IMG/VR virus record: IMGVR_UViG_3300013137_000114
Span: 1-21,946 of that record
Direction: 5' to 3' (one strand)
Source of the DNA: a virus
Length of the DNA: 21,946 nucleotides
Positions 7,828 through 15,947 of this stretch are shown piece by piece. Position 1 is the first letter of the stretch, and the number at the start of each line of letters is the position of its first letter. The translations under genes and the position numbers were made by a program. A model generated the notes under the pieces. It was not told the origin of the DNA. It did not search any database and saw only the letters and a program-made list of their open reading frames with translations.

Positions 7828-8191
7828 AATCTTTCGGTATTTCTCCTTTTGCCTTCAAGTCGGCAGTCGCCAATTCCCTTATCCGCTTCTCTATCTTTAC
7901 CTGTATCTCTTTCTCGGTTTTTATCTTATCTACGGCAACCTGTAATTCCTGTGCCGTAATCTTGACGTCTGCTTTTGAGGCGTTCAGGATAGTTATCGTG
8001 CCGTCCTTCTTGGTCGCCAATCCGGTGCAGGATATACCCTTTTCCGCAAGGACTTTATACATCGCCTGATGGATATTCGGGTCGGCGGATAATTCGCCTA
8101 CGCTAACCGGCTTATTAACCTTGACCGCCTCTTGTGCGAAAGCCGGACTAATTAAAAGAGATGAGATTAAAAGAATAGTTAATGTCTTCAT
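7817..8191 (-). CDS. Exported protein of unknown function, signal peptide (124 residues)
   Basis: The first 19 residues (MKTLTILLISSLLISPAFA) form a clear Sec signal peptide with an AFA-QE cut site. The mature part has a small alpha/beta pattern (around CTGLATKKDGTITILNASKADVKIT) and a long charged helix with many Lys and Glu. No family recognised. The ribosome site AGGAGGAAT is very strong and overlaps the upstream stop codon. It lies between a signal-peptide-bearing fibre and the GNAT gene. Export from a phage structural operon is unusual; a periplasmic or surface role is an inference. Confidence 0.75.
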   Translation of the reverse strand: MKTLTILLISSLLISPAFAQEAVKVNKPVSVGELSADPNIHQAMYKVLAEKGISCTGLATKKDGTITILNASKADVKITAQELQVAVDKIKTEKEIQVKIEKRIRELATADLKAKGEIPKDYAE

Positions 8192-8198
8192 ATTCCTC

Positions 8199-9206
8199 CT
8201 AATTAAGACCTCTGGTAATTTTCATAAATCTATACCCTTTTGTTCCGTATTGATACGCCGTGTTTTGTGTTTTCTTCCATTGGACTTTTACGGTATGGCT
8301 TCCAGCGGAAACATTACCCGCCCAATTTAGCACACCAGCCATAACAATATTGTCTGATGTTCCAAGCGATTGATACCAAATCATTTTAACGGTGCTATCT
8401 ACTAAAAGTTGAACATAACTGTCGCCTTCCGTGTAAATTGGAGCAGTAAATAAAACAGATATATTTCCAGCCGCAAAGGTATCGGTAAAGGTCATATCCG
8501 TCATATCAACATAGGAAGTGGAAGTGGTGGAAATATCATCTGTGCCAACGGCGGTGTCTACCTGAACATTCTGTGAAACACCGGTAAGTCCATCAACATA
8601 TCCTTTCGTTGCTAATTGCGTATCTTCGGTAGGGTCGTCGGATATAGTCATTACCGGAAAGGTATCGCACCGGACGCTACCGGAAAAATGGTTTGTGCCG
8701 GAAAAAGTATTATCGCCGGAGAAGGTCATAGCCCCGGATATGGTTGCGGCTTCATTGATAAACAAAACCGTGTCCCATCCTGAACCGTCATACATCTTCA
8801 TTACATTATTCTGCGTGTCGCACCAAATATCGCCCTCAACCTTCGTGCCGGGTTCAACGCTATTAACCGTGATTGCGGCGTCGGACAATGAATTAAAAAG
8901 GATAACCCAGGCGGATGAACGGTATTGTTTCAGTTTCAGGGACGTGGAATCATACCAGAAATCGCTTTCCGAAGGTGATGTCGGGGCTGTGCCGGATATG
9001 GTTATCGGGCGGATAGAACTATCAAAAGCCCCCAATTTCAATCCGGTAACATCGGCACTATCAACCAATGTATGCAATTTTGCGGCGGTAATAAGGTCAT
9101 TGGTAGAAAATGTATATCCCCTTGTAACGGTGGAATTTGTCCCGCCGAATACGGTTGTCGCAATAAACGCAGTTATGGTCAGATACAGCAAAAATAATCG
9201 TTTCAT
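8199..9206 (-). CDS. Tail-fibre-like protein with an N-terminal signal peptide (335 residues)
   Basis: The start at 9206 is chosen because GGAGGAGGGA precedes it; an upstream in-frame ATG at 9296 lacks a ribosome site and overlaps the previous gene by 80 bases. The product opens with a signal peptide (MKRLFLLYLTITAFIATTVF-GG). It then has two related short units (FWYDSTSLKLKQYRSSAWVI, about 83-102, and IWCDTQNNVMKMYDGSGWDT, about 127-146), a run of xFSG repeats (161-176) typical of fibrous beta structure, and ATKGYVDG (199-206), a motif common in phage tail fibres. The C-terminal half looks like a beta-sandwich, possibly ligand-binding. It probably takes part in host contact, though the signal peptide suggests export before assembly or a separate secreted role. 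Confidence 0.75.
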   Translation of the reverse strand: MKRLFLLYLTITAFIATTVFGGTNSTVTRGYTFSTNDLITAAKLHTLVDSADVTGLKLGAFDSSIRPITISGTAPTSPSESDFWYDSTSLKLKQYRSSAWVILFNSLSDAAITVNSVEPGTKVEGDIWCDTQNNVMKMYDGSGWDTVLFINEAATISGAMTFSGDNTFSGTNHFSGSVRCDTFPVMTISDDPTEDTQLATKGYVDGLTGVSQNVQVDTAVGTDDISTTSTSYVDMTDMTFTDTFAAGNISVLFTAPIYTEGDSYVQLLVDSTVKMIWYQSLGTSDNIVMAGVLNWAGNVSAGSHTVKVQWKKTQNTAYQYGTKGYRFMKITRGLN

Positions 9207-9216
9207 TCCCTCCTCC

Positions 9217-9618
9217 TTATCCAAGTACCGCCAAAACAACCTTCCATTCCGTGCCGGTGTCAATCCATAATTTACCGTTATTATCCGAAGTCCCATCCCC
9301 GCTTACGAAATAAGTTGCGCCGGCATTTCCGAAAGCCGGCCTTGCCGCCAGCGTTCCGATACCGTGTGAAAGCGTGGAGAAATCAGACGCCTTATATCCG
9401 CTATCCTTGATAATCTTTCCGGTTGCGCCGTTAAATGACGCCAAGTTTCCGTCAACCGCACCAGCCGGACCGAACATATCGCCGTAACCAAGAGCGGATA
9501 AAGCCGCATTAAGGGCGTCAAAGTCGGCGTGTATCTTCTCAACCAGGTCATTTATTTTGCGCCGGGTGTCCGGGTCTTTAAGGTGAGGCCCATATTCCGG
9601 CGTGGTTATTGTCAGCAT
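9217..9618 (-). CDS. Short tail-fibre / appendage protein (133 residues)
   Basis: A small protein with a helical N-terminal part (RRKINDLVEKIHADFDALNA) and the motif DGNLASFNGATGKIIKDSGY (about 56-75), widespread in phage tail-fibre and appendage proteins. The C-terminal part (GKLWIDTGTEWKVV) resembles the short W-x-D units in the next gene. The ATG overlaps the TAA of the upstream propeller gene as TAATG. It may connect the fibre to the tail or form a trimerising piece. No enzyme motif is present. Confidence 0.65.
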   Translation of the reverse strand: MLTITTPEYGPHLKDPDTRRKINDLVEKIHADFDALNAALSALGYGDMFGPAGAVDGNLASFNGATGKIIKDSGYKASDFSTLSHGIGTLAARPAFGNAGATYFVSGDGTSDNNGKLWIDTGTEWKVVLAVLG

Positions 9619-11135
9619 TATAGAAGTTCCACATTACAAATACGGGCGTCGGCATACCAGCCCCTGATTTGACAATCGGCGTCCAGCGTATTTTCCGTAA
9701 ACTTAAACCGAACATTCCTGAACCTGCCTAAATTCTGAATGGTAACTTTTGTCCTGATAATGTTTGACCCGACCAGCGTGAAGGGAAGATATACCGGAAG
9801 CGTCGGAACTGAACCCACCAAATTCAATATCCCAAGTTGCGTCCAGTCGCTTTCGTCAACGCTGGCGTAGATAACAAGGTTAGTCCCGCCCCCGGTCTTT
9901 GCTTCCAATTCAAACATCCGCCCTCTTTTATCGGCTTCCGGTGCGCCGAAATCTATCGCTTTCGTTTCCTCGTGGAATGTTATCGCCGTGCCATCATCGT
10001 TAGTTCCGTAATCAGCCCGGTATACTTTGCCGTTTGCATTGCTATTGCCGAAGTATAATTTATCGGTTGTGCCGAAATCCGCCTGCGCCCAACAGTTCAC
10101 GTTATAATTGGAATAGACCGTCCAGCCGGAAGTCAGCCGGTTATAAACCAGAACGTAGTTATTGTAGGTGGAAGTATCCATCGGCACGGCAAGGTAATAG
10201 CGATTATTCCATACCCAGGCGCACGCCTTGTTTGCGTATTGCCAATTTATCTTGTCAATCCAGTATTTAATCGCCATACTCAACGGCAGAGAACCGGCCC
10301 GCTTCTTATCCTGCGCCGATTGAACCAGAGACCGGACGCCGTCAATGTCCAAAAAATAAACATCTTCGCCGATATTAGCCACGGAAAACGGGGCTACGCA
10401 ACCTACGTCAGTAGCCAAAGTCGCTATCGGCCAGTTTGCCGGGGTGGTATCAATTATGTTCTGCGCAAGTATTCTGTTCTTTTTCCAGTAGATAACATCG
10501 TAATCCGTCCATTCGGCCATCCCCATTATCGGGCTGTTATCGCCGGAAGCCATCTTGTGTGCGTTGGTATCCCTTGCAAATGTCTGCGGGTCAAGGGTGC
10601 TGGAATACCACATATAGTCCGGGTAGGCGGTAGTCCGGGCAACAAGCAGGCGGTTTGTAGCCGTCCATAGCCCCAGAAGCCCTTTTGGCGGGTCGGTATT
10701 GGTATCACCCTCATCCGTCCACGAAGAGCCGTCAAAAGAGAAGGCGTTGTCGTTCTGCGACAACCGGAATAGTTTGTTATACGCAGGGATAAATTTCGTC
10801 TGATTTGCGGCGGTCAGGCCGGTGGACTTGGATATGGTAAAGGTTGAAGCAGAACCATCCCAGGTATAGATTGTGCTTCCCATCTCAATTACCATCACTT
10901 GGCTTCCGCCGGCCGGATAGAACCGGCACATACCGCTTGCGATACTCATTCCCTTGGTATCTCCTATCTGGGCGTATCCGTTCCGTTTTTTGCGCAGTCC
11001 GGGCGTGTCTATGTCAACGTCCAGCAGGTAGGTCGCCTGATTATCCTTAATATCGGTAACCTCTCCCCAGTCGTTAATCCCGCCGTCTATCGTCCGGTTG
11101 CGGTAGGGAATAAAAATATCGTCGTATGTGTCCAT
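9618..11135 (-). CDS. Tail nozzle / stabilisation-type beta-propeller protein (505 residues)
   Basis: The sequence is almost wholly beta with repeated Trp/Tyr-rich blades (for example TIYTWDGS, KLFRLSQNDNAFSFDGSSW, YDVIYWKKNRIL, VYFLDIDGVRSL, YYLAVPMD, YVLVYNRLTSGWTVY). This pattern is typical of tail-nozzle propellers such as P22 gp10 and T7 gp12. It directly follows the adaptor candidate, as those genes do. The C-terminal quarter (VIYASVDESDWTQLG and after) looks like an added beta-sandwich. The protein probably forms the distal tail tube through which DNA leaves. The ATG lies one base after the upstream stop. Confidence 0.75.
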   Translation of the reverse strand: MDTYDDIFIPYRNRTIDGGINDWGEVTDIKDNQATYLLDVDIDTPGLRKKRNGYAQIGDTKGMSIASGMCRFYPAGGSQVMVIEMGSTIYTWDGSASTFTISKSTGLTAANQTKFIPAYNKLFRLSQNDNAFSFDGSSWTDEGDTNTDPPKGLLGLWTATNRLLVARTTAYPDYMWYSSTLDPQTFARDTNAHKMASGDNSPIMGMAEWTDYDVIYWKKNRILAQNIIDTTPANWPIATLATDVGCVAPFSVANIGEDVYFLDIDGVRSLVQSAQDKKRAGSLPLSMAIKYWIDKINWQYANKACAWVWNNRYYLAVPMDTSTYNNYVLVYNRLTSGWTVYSNYNVNCWAQADFGTTDKLYFGNSNANGKVYRADYGTNDDGTAITFHEETKAIDFGAPEADKRGRMFELEAKTGGGTNLVIYASVDESDWTQLGILNLVGSVPTLPVYLPFTLVGSNIIRTKVTIQNLGRFRNVRFKFTENTLDADCQIRGWYADARICNVELL

Positions 11136-11136
11136 A

Positions 11137-12060
11137 TCACCACGCCCTGTCTATTGCCGAGCGTTCAACGTGCGGTAACATTTGAATTATCTGGTCTTTC
11201 TGGACTTCCGAGCCAAGTATCAGTTTATTGAAATCTTCCCAAGCCCTGTTTTCTTCAACCTCGGCCTTGCTGAATTGCCCCTGTTCCCTTAAACAATCCG
11301 AATAGGTCAGCCGGATTAAGGCCGGTTCAATGACCGGAATTTCAACAATATCCTCGTCATAGTCAAGTTTGGTAAACTTTTTGCGGTAAGAACAGTAAAC
11401 CGATATTGCGCTATCCGGCACGTAGTAAAGGTTAATTTTCGTATAGGATGAAGCGGCTTCTCTTGGCGATAACGTGGCGATTATGGTCGCACCCGCCTTG
11501 ATGGTTACATAGCCGGTGGTTACAGAATCTTTTGAAATCCGGCTGATTGAGGAATAAGAGTTTGTGCCGGTTACCGCCGTTGTGCCGGTCAAGGTCAGCA
11601 ATTCGCTCACTTCTTCCCCGCTCACCTTTCCCCATATCCTCACCTTTTGCGTGGTATCGGTAGCGGATGACGAAACGATATTAACCGTGGACGCAGACGA
11701 TAGTGGCGTCTTAACGGCACTCTCCCCGGAATAGACATAAGCAATCGGGTCTGCGGCGTTGGTTATCGTGTCAAGGTATTGCTGTTGAAATACATACGGG
11801 CTTGTCGGCAGGATAATGGCGTTTGTTTCTCTCTGCGTAAGACAGATAATCTGCCCTACATATTTCGGAAGATATAACGCCGCTTGATTGGCAACCGTGG
11901 TAATCGCCTCGTCAAACACGATGTTTGAAGTCCAGGGATACATAGTCCACAGCGTTTCATATCTCCGGTTAAAAAACTTGCCGATATACCCAAGATATGT
12001 GCTGTCTGATTTTTGTATCCTGTTTCCTATCTCCGTTTTAATATCGGAAAAGATTGTCAT
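11137..12060 (-). CDS. Probable head-tail adaptor / tail protein (307 residues)
   Basis: By position it corresponds to T7 gene 11, between capsid genes and the propeller. Helices at the N-terminus (residues 1-45, GNRIQKSDSTYLGYIGKFFN) and C-terminus (EPALIRLTYSDCLREQGQFS, then AEVEENRAWEDFNKLI) would form a helical bundle as in adaptor proteins. A Ser/Thr-rich beta domain lies between (about 110-205), looking like an insertion. The ribosome site GGCGGTG is about 7 bases before ATG. It probably sits under the portal ring. The family is not certain from motifs alone. Confidence 0.6.
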   Translation of the reverse strand: MTIFSDIKTEIGNRIQKSDSTYLGYIGKFFNRRYETLWTMYPWTSNIVFDEAITTVANQAALYLPKYVGQIICLTQRETNAIILPTSPYVFQQQYLDTITNAADPIAYVYSGESAVKTPLSSASTVNIVSSSATDTTQKVRIWGKVSGEEVSELLTLTGTTAVTGTNSYSSISRISKDSVTTGYVTIKAGATIIATLSPREAASSYTKINLYYVPDSAISVYCSYRKKFTKLDYDEDIVEIPVIEPALIRLTYSDCLREQGQFSKAEVEENRAWEDFNKLILGSEVQKDQIIQMLPHVERSAIDRAW

Positions 12061-12090
12061 AATACACCGCCTATTTTATTTAATGCGTAA

Positions 12091-12219
12091 TTATCCTTTA
12101 TCTGGTCTAATGACTTGATGTCCGCCGGTATCTGGCAATATTTCAAAAGGAAACTTAAAAGAAGTGAATACCGACCTTTCCCCGCTCATCAGCGACTTGT
12201 CCCTGTCTTTATACAGCAT
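12091..12219 (-). CDS. Small protein of unknown function (42 residues)
   Basis: Begins MLYKDRDKSLMSGERSVFTS and ends HQVIRPDKG. The start overlaps the end of the glycosyltransferase gene by 11 bases, the same overlap length as at 7817 and 7438. AAGGAG lies 10-11 bases upstream of ATG. The residue mix is protein-like, with no signal peptide or membrane helix. It fills most of the gap before the adaptor gene. The function is unknown; a small head-tail accessory protein would fit the place. Confidence 0.6.
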   Translation of the reverse strand: MLYKDRDKSLMSGERSVFTSFKFPFEILPDTGGHQVIRPDKG

Positions 12220-14530
12220 TAAACGCTTTCTCCTTCCAATCCTTCGCTATCGCTTCCCAAGTATAGTTTTCGGCTACCCATTCCGGCGCACCGTTCATTG
12301 CCGCTTCCCGTAATTTCGGGTTTTGCAGATACTTAATCGCCAGATTGACAAACTGTTCCTGCGCCTGCTTGTTGGAATAAATATCGTTATACGGCAACTT
12401 GACGCCGAACTTGACCGTTTCGTTTAATGCGGCAACCGTTGTCGTAATCGGCAACACTTTCGCCGCCTGACATTTGGTTGCGGAAATGCAGAATATTTCC
12501 TGAAATTGCGTCGGGTATAACCAGAGAGCCGATTTAAGCATATCTTCGGCAAGTTCCTTATGCCCTACCCTGCCGTGATAGACAACGCCCGGCTGTCTCA
12601 TCATCTCCATACACCGTTCTTTGTAAATCCGCATATTGTCATCATCGGCGTGTAGCATATCGTATGTTTTGGTAAATCCGTAATAGATATGCAACGTCGC
12701 TTCCGGCACGGCTTTTTTAATCTCCGGCCACATTTCCAGAAGGGTAAACAAACCCCTGTCCGGCGAGGACACATAGATACAGCGGTAGGGGTCTTTCTCA
12801 ACCTCTTTATTAAACTGGTCTAACAATATTCCGTTTTTGGTAATATAGAACTTATCGTCCGGTATTTCCGGCAGATTGTTTCTGTGATATTTTGAAAGGG
12901 CAAATATCTTATCAATCCTGCCCAGTGTGGTCGGATTGTAATAGTCGTATTTTTGTATGTCGTGCAGCCACAAGAAAACCCTTGAACCTTCAGGGGCAAG
13001 TTTGACAAACTCCGCCATCCGCCAAGCGATAAATATGTCGCAAGGGGCTTTCCGGTCGTGTTCCCAGTAATTGTGGTAGCATACGCCGTCATAGTTCCCG
13101 GTAATGTCGCAGGCGTTATAGACATCAACCGTATAGCCGAGTTTATTTAATTCGTTGCCGATATTGATAACCGCCTCTTCCGAACCGCCGATGCCGGAAT
13201 TGACAGAACTCGGAGACCATAATTCAAATGTCGGGCCGCAGAATATCTGTATCCTGTTTTTGCCGTCCGGCTTCTCGTGTTCATTTTTCAGGCGTATCAA
13301 AACCGGATGGTCGGACATATAGTCAGGGATTGCTTTTACCAGATGGCTCAACTTATCAACCTGCTTCTCTTCCTTTAATTCCTGAACCATCCACAATACC
13401 GCTTTTTCCGTTTCCCTTTGCTTGTTAAATTTCTGATAGATGCCAATCCATTTCAAGAGGTCTTTATCGTCCGGGTAATATCTCAATGCCTTGTTTGCAA
13501 TTTTCTCCGCTTCTGCGCTATTCCCCATACGAAATAAAGCCCTGTGGAGTAGTTGTAACGCCTCCCCTTCATACTTAATCGGGTCGCAGGGCATAATCCC
13601 CATAGGCGCTTTCCGGCTCATAGCATCGTGAATATACTGGACGCACTCCTGATACTTTTCCGTCTGGTAGGCGGTCATTGCCAGCCCAAGATAAGCGTCG
13701 GGTATCAACGGCTTCAATTTCTGCGCCGTCAAATCTGCGGAGGCGGCGTCCTCAAACTTGCCAAGATAACGGCAAATATCAGCAATGCGGATATAAGCAG
13801 TGTATTTATCATCATCCCAGCCGGACAAAGGGATATACTCCAGAAATGCACCAAGTGCCTCCTCACGCTTGCCGATGGCGTCTAAACTCCTGCCTAAATC
13901 AAATATGGTCTTGGCGTCAATGTTATTCTCTTTGTGTTCCTTTTTATATTGGTCTATCAGGATTTTCAGGTTTCGGTTAGCCGAAGCGTCTATCTGCTCA
14001 CTGGTAGCGTTGTGCTTGACGTAAAGGTCGTCGCACATAGCGTGTTCGCAGTCAACCTTCTGTATCAGGGTTTCGTGCAGACGCCCCTTCCATTCAAACC
14101 AGCCCTTACGGACAACACGCTCACGCCATAAAACCATCCGCACGTTGCCGAATTTATCGTGGTCATAATGCCACTTAAACCAGAGAGAACCGATAAGCGG
14201 GTTACAAAATGCCTTTTCGCAGGATGATACTAACTTATCCCCGCCAATGTATTCGTCATCGGCGTCTAACCACGTCAACAAATTGCCGGACGCCTTGCTG
14301 AAAGAAAATTCCCTTGCTTTCGCAAAATCATTCTCCCAGACATAAGGAACGATAACGCAGTCGTATTCTTTTAGTATCTTTTCGGTTTCGGGATTATTGC
14401 CGTTCCACGCAACCACTATCTCATCAACATAAGGACGGACGGATTTCAGGGACTTAACCAGCGTATCGGTTTCGTCCTTGACTATCATCGCCAGGGATAA
14501 TTTAAGTTCTTTGCCGTCTATCTTAACCAT
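12209..14530 (-). CDS. Two-domain glycosyltransferase: GT2, TPR-like linker, GT4 (773 residues)
   Basis: Residues 10-175 form a GT2 (GT-A) domain: LSLAMIVKDE at 11-20 and WLDADDE at 87-93, where D89-A90-D91 is the metal/nucleotide-sugar DxD, plus GRLHETL at 149-155. Residues 205-400 are helical repeats like TPRs (for example AKTIFDLGRSLDAIGKREEA and SAEAEKIANKALRYYPDD). Residues 425-773 form a GT-B, GT4-like domain: SGIGGSEEAV (445-454), VSSPDRGL (587-594), YHGRV and an EIFCIS region. In the usual E-x7-E element the first Glu is E678, but the second position appears to be Lys (TKCQAAK), so this half may be altered or inactive. It may glycosylate capsid, fibres or a host surface structure. It overlaps the upstream gene by 8 bases, so it is co-expressed with structural genes. 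Confidence 0.88.
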   Translation of the reverse strand: MVKIDGKELKLSLAMIVKDETDTLVKSLKSVRPYVDEIVVAWNGNNPETEKILKEYDCVIVPYVWENDFAKAREFSFSKASGNLLTWLDADDEYIGGDKLVSSCEKAFCNPLIGSLWFKWHYDHDKFGNVRMVLWRERVVRKGWFEWKGRLHETLIQKVDCEHAMCDDLYVKHNATSEQIDASANRNLKILIDQYKKEHKENNIDAKTIFDLGRSLDAIGKREEALGAFLEYIPLSGWDDDKYTAYIRIADICRYLGKFEDAASADLTAQKLKPLIPDAYLGLAMTAYQTEKYQECVQYIHDAMSRKAPMGIMPCDPIKYEGEALQLLHRALFRMGNSAEAEKIANKALRYYPDDKDLLKWIGIYQKFNKQRETEKAVLWMVQELKEEKQVDKLSHLVKAIPDYMSDHPVLIRLKNEHEKPDGKNRIQIFCGPTFELWSPSSVNSGIGGSEEAVINIGNELNKLGYTVDVYNACDITGNYDGVCYHNYWEHDRKAPCDIFIAWRMAEFVKLAPEGSRVFLWLHDIQKYDYYNPTTLGRIDKIFALSKYHRNNLPEIPDDKFYITKNGILLDQFNKEVEKDPYRCIYVSSPDRGLFTLLEMWPEIKKAVPEATLHIYYGFTKTYDMLHADDDNMRIYKERCMEMMRQPGVVYHGRVGHKELAEDMLKSALWLYPTQFQEIFCISATKCQAAKVLPITTTVAALNETVKFGVKLPYNDIYSNKQAQEQFVNLAIKYLQNPKLREAAMNGAPEWVAENYTWEAIAKDWKEKAFNAV

Positions 14531-14975
14531 CCCGCCTCACACCAATTTTGAGATTACCGAAATAGGAACGTAACATCCTTATCTTTTTGGCGTCCAATTC
14601 CTTCCAGAAGTTCGGGTCTTTTGTGGATAAGATTGTGTATAGCGTCAAGGGCAGGCGCAATTCCGCCATATTTATGCGTTCCTTGCTCATACCCTTGCTG
14701 TCATAGAGGGTCTGGTTCATACCCTCCACTTCCTTGATTGCCTGTTTCAATTCAACCGGAAACAAATCCGAATACCGGTTGCATAAATCGTGCATAGTAT
14801 CAGATTTGAATATCGGGAAGGCGTGCGTTTCCCCGGTAGTGTCCGAAGAAAGGTTTAAGATAATCAAGAGTTGATTTGCGGAGAAGTGTCTATGTATCTG
14901 GTCTTTCTCCATACGCAACTTGAGAAACGCCTCGTAATCGTCAAATACCGGCGTGTTATCCCACGCTCTTACCAT
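14523..14975 (-). CDS. Unknown protein following the capsid gene (150 residues)
   Basis: Not recognised. It is mostly helical and charged with no signal peptide or membrane segment. It opens MVRAWDNTPVFDDYEAFLKL and ends in a basic tail (YFGNLKIGVRRDG). GGAGG lies 4 bases before ATG. It follows the terminator-like hairpin after the capsid gene and overlaps the glycosyltransferase by 8 bases. It might be a head-completion protein or an accessory of the glycosyltransferase; the sequence does not choose between them. Confidence 0.6.
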   Translation of the reverse strand: MVRAWDNTPVFDDYEAFLKLRMEKDQIHRHFSANQLLIILNLSSDTTGETHAFPIFKSDTMHDLCNRYSDLFPVELKQAIKEVEGMNQTLYDSKGMSKERINMAELRLPLTLYTILSTKDPNFWKELDAKKIRMLRSYFGNLKIGVRRDG

Positions 14976-14988
14976 AATCCTCCAGAAA

Positions 14989-15016
14989 GCGGGGTTGATT
15001 ACCGGCTCAACCCCGC
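14989..15016 (-). terminator. Terminator-like hairpin just after the capsid gene
   Basis: A perfect 10-base inverted repeat (GCGGGGTTGA / TCAACCCCGC) with an 8-base loop lies 23 bases past the capsid stop. On the minus-strand RNA it is followed only by UUUCUGG, so the U-tract is weak. It may cause partial termination or protect the 3' end of an abundant capsid message. Confidence 0.65.
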
Positions 15017-15038
15017 AAAAGCCGTAATGCTCACGGTA

Positions 15039-15941
15039 TTACGGGAACACGTTGTCCAGTGCTGTCGCCGTTACGCAGTAACTTTCCGCCAGAACTTCAA
15101 GCGTAAGTTCTCCACGCAGGACGCCCTTCGTGCCGTGCGTATCTTGTGCCACATCTCCGATTTCGTGTACCGGTTCGCCGATTGCCATCTTAAACTTATC
15201 AGAGGCAATGCAGAGAATGGTGCAACCTACCGAAGCGTTGGGTATATCACGGTGCTTAAATATCTTCTGTGTTCCGAAGTCAGAGGTGTAGACATCAACG
15301 ACATTGGTCAAACTCCTGTCGTCCGCCTGCGTCTGTTTGGTAGACCCGGCGGTATAACCGGAGATTATCCGTTTCAGTCGTGCGCCTACATAGACCTCGT
15401 CGCACTCGGCTTCGTGAGTTCCCCAGACCAATTCCAGCAGTCCATTGTAGAAGGACTCGGTCAGTTTAGTACCGGAGGCAACCGCAGTCGTATGCGTAGT
15501 GATAAAATTGATAGCACCCGCCATACGCCGAGCCGCCGAACCAGTACCGGATGATTTCGAACCACGCAGTAAAGCGTGTTCAATATCCCTGGCCAGTTCC
15601 TTCATCGCCTTGACTTGCTGGTAGGAATACTGGTCGTCAACACCAGCACCCTTTACCCATCTTTCAGTTGAAGAGACGTGGAACGTCTTATCAAATATCT
15701 GGGTAAAGTTATTCACCCTTGTCGGGGCGGTAACCGTGCTGTAAGAATAGGACGCACCTTCCACCTTGGCGTTATCCGCCGGAGATGCGAGGGAATCCTG
15801 CGGCCACTCGTGTAAAGTGTTGGACGCTTTGGTCTTGGCAATACCGGACATAAAAGGCGTAGTGTCGGCTGATAGTTGAACTACCATCCGCATTACATCT
15901 TCAAGCCGGTTTCCGTCATCGTAGGAATATAAAACTCCCAT
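15039..15941 (-). CDS. Major capsid protein, SU10-like (DUF5309 type)
   Basis: The 300-residue shell protein. It carries the signature of the SU10 major head protein family: RVNNFTQIFDKTFHVSSTE (75-93), KELARDIEHALLRG (114-127) and RRMAGAINFI (138-147), followed by a mixed domain and a beta-rich end. The fold is HK97-like. Length fits the family. A strong ribosome site (AAGGGGGGTGA) spans the scaffold stop just upstream. The scaffold gene before it and the hairpin after it fit a highly expressed capsid gene. This family is known from SU10/phiEco32-like podoviruses, which supports a short-tailed phage. Confidence 0.88.
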   Translation of the reverse strand: MGVLYSYDDGNRLEDVMRMVVQLSADTTPFMSGIAKTKASNTLHEWPQDSLASPADNAKVEGASYSYSTVTAPTRVNNFTQIFDKTFHVSSTERWVKGAGVDDQYSYQQVKAMKELARDIEHALLRGSKSSGTGSAARRMAGAINFITTHTTAVASGTKLTESFYNGLLELVWGTHEAECDEVYVGARLKRIISGYTAGSTKQTQADDRSLTNVVDVYTSDFGTQKIFKHRDIPNASVGCTILCIASDKFKMAIGEPVHEIGDVAQDTHGTKGVLRGELTLEVLAESYCVTATALDNVFP

Positions 15942-15947
15942 TTAATT

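Noticed and set aside
8695-9270. Plus-strand 191-codon frame opposite the fibre gene
   Set aside because: Antisense to a gene with strong ribosome site and fibre motifs; no ribosome site or promoter of its own was seen.
14871-15554. Plus-strand 227-codon frame opposite the capsid and following gene
   Set aside because: It lies antisense to the well-supported capsid gene, crosses the terminator-like hairpin and next gene, and the product has no recognisable pattern.
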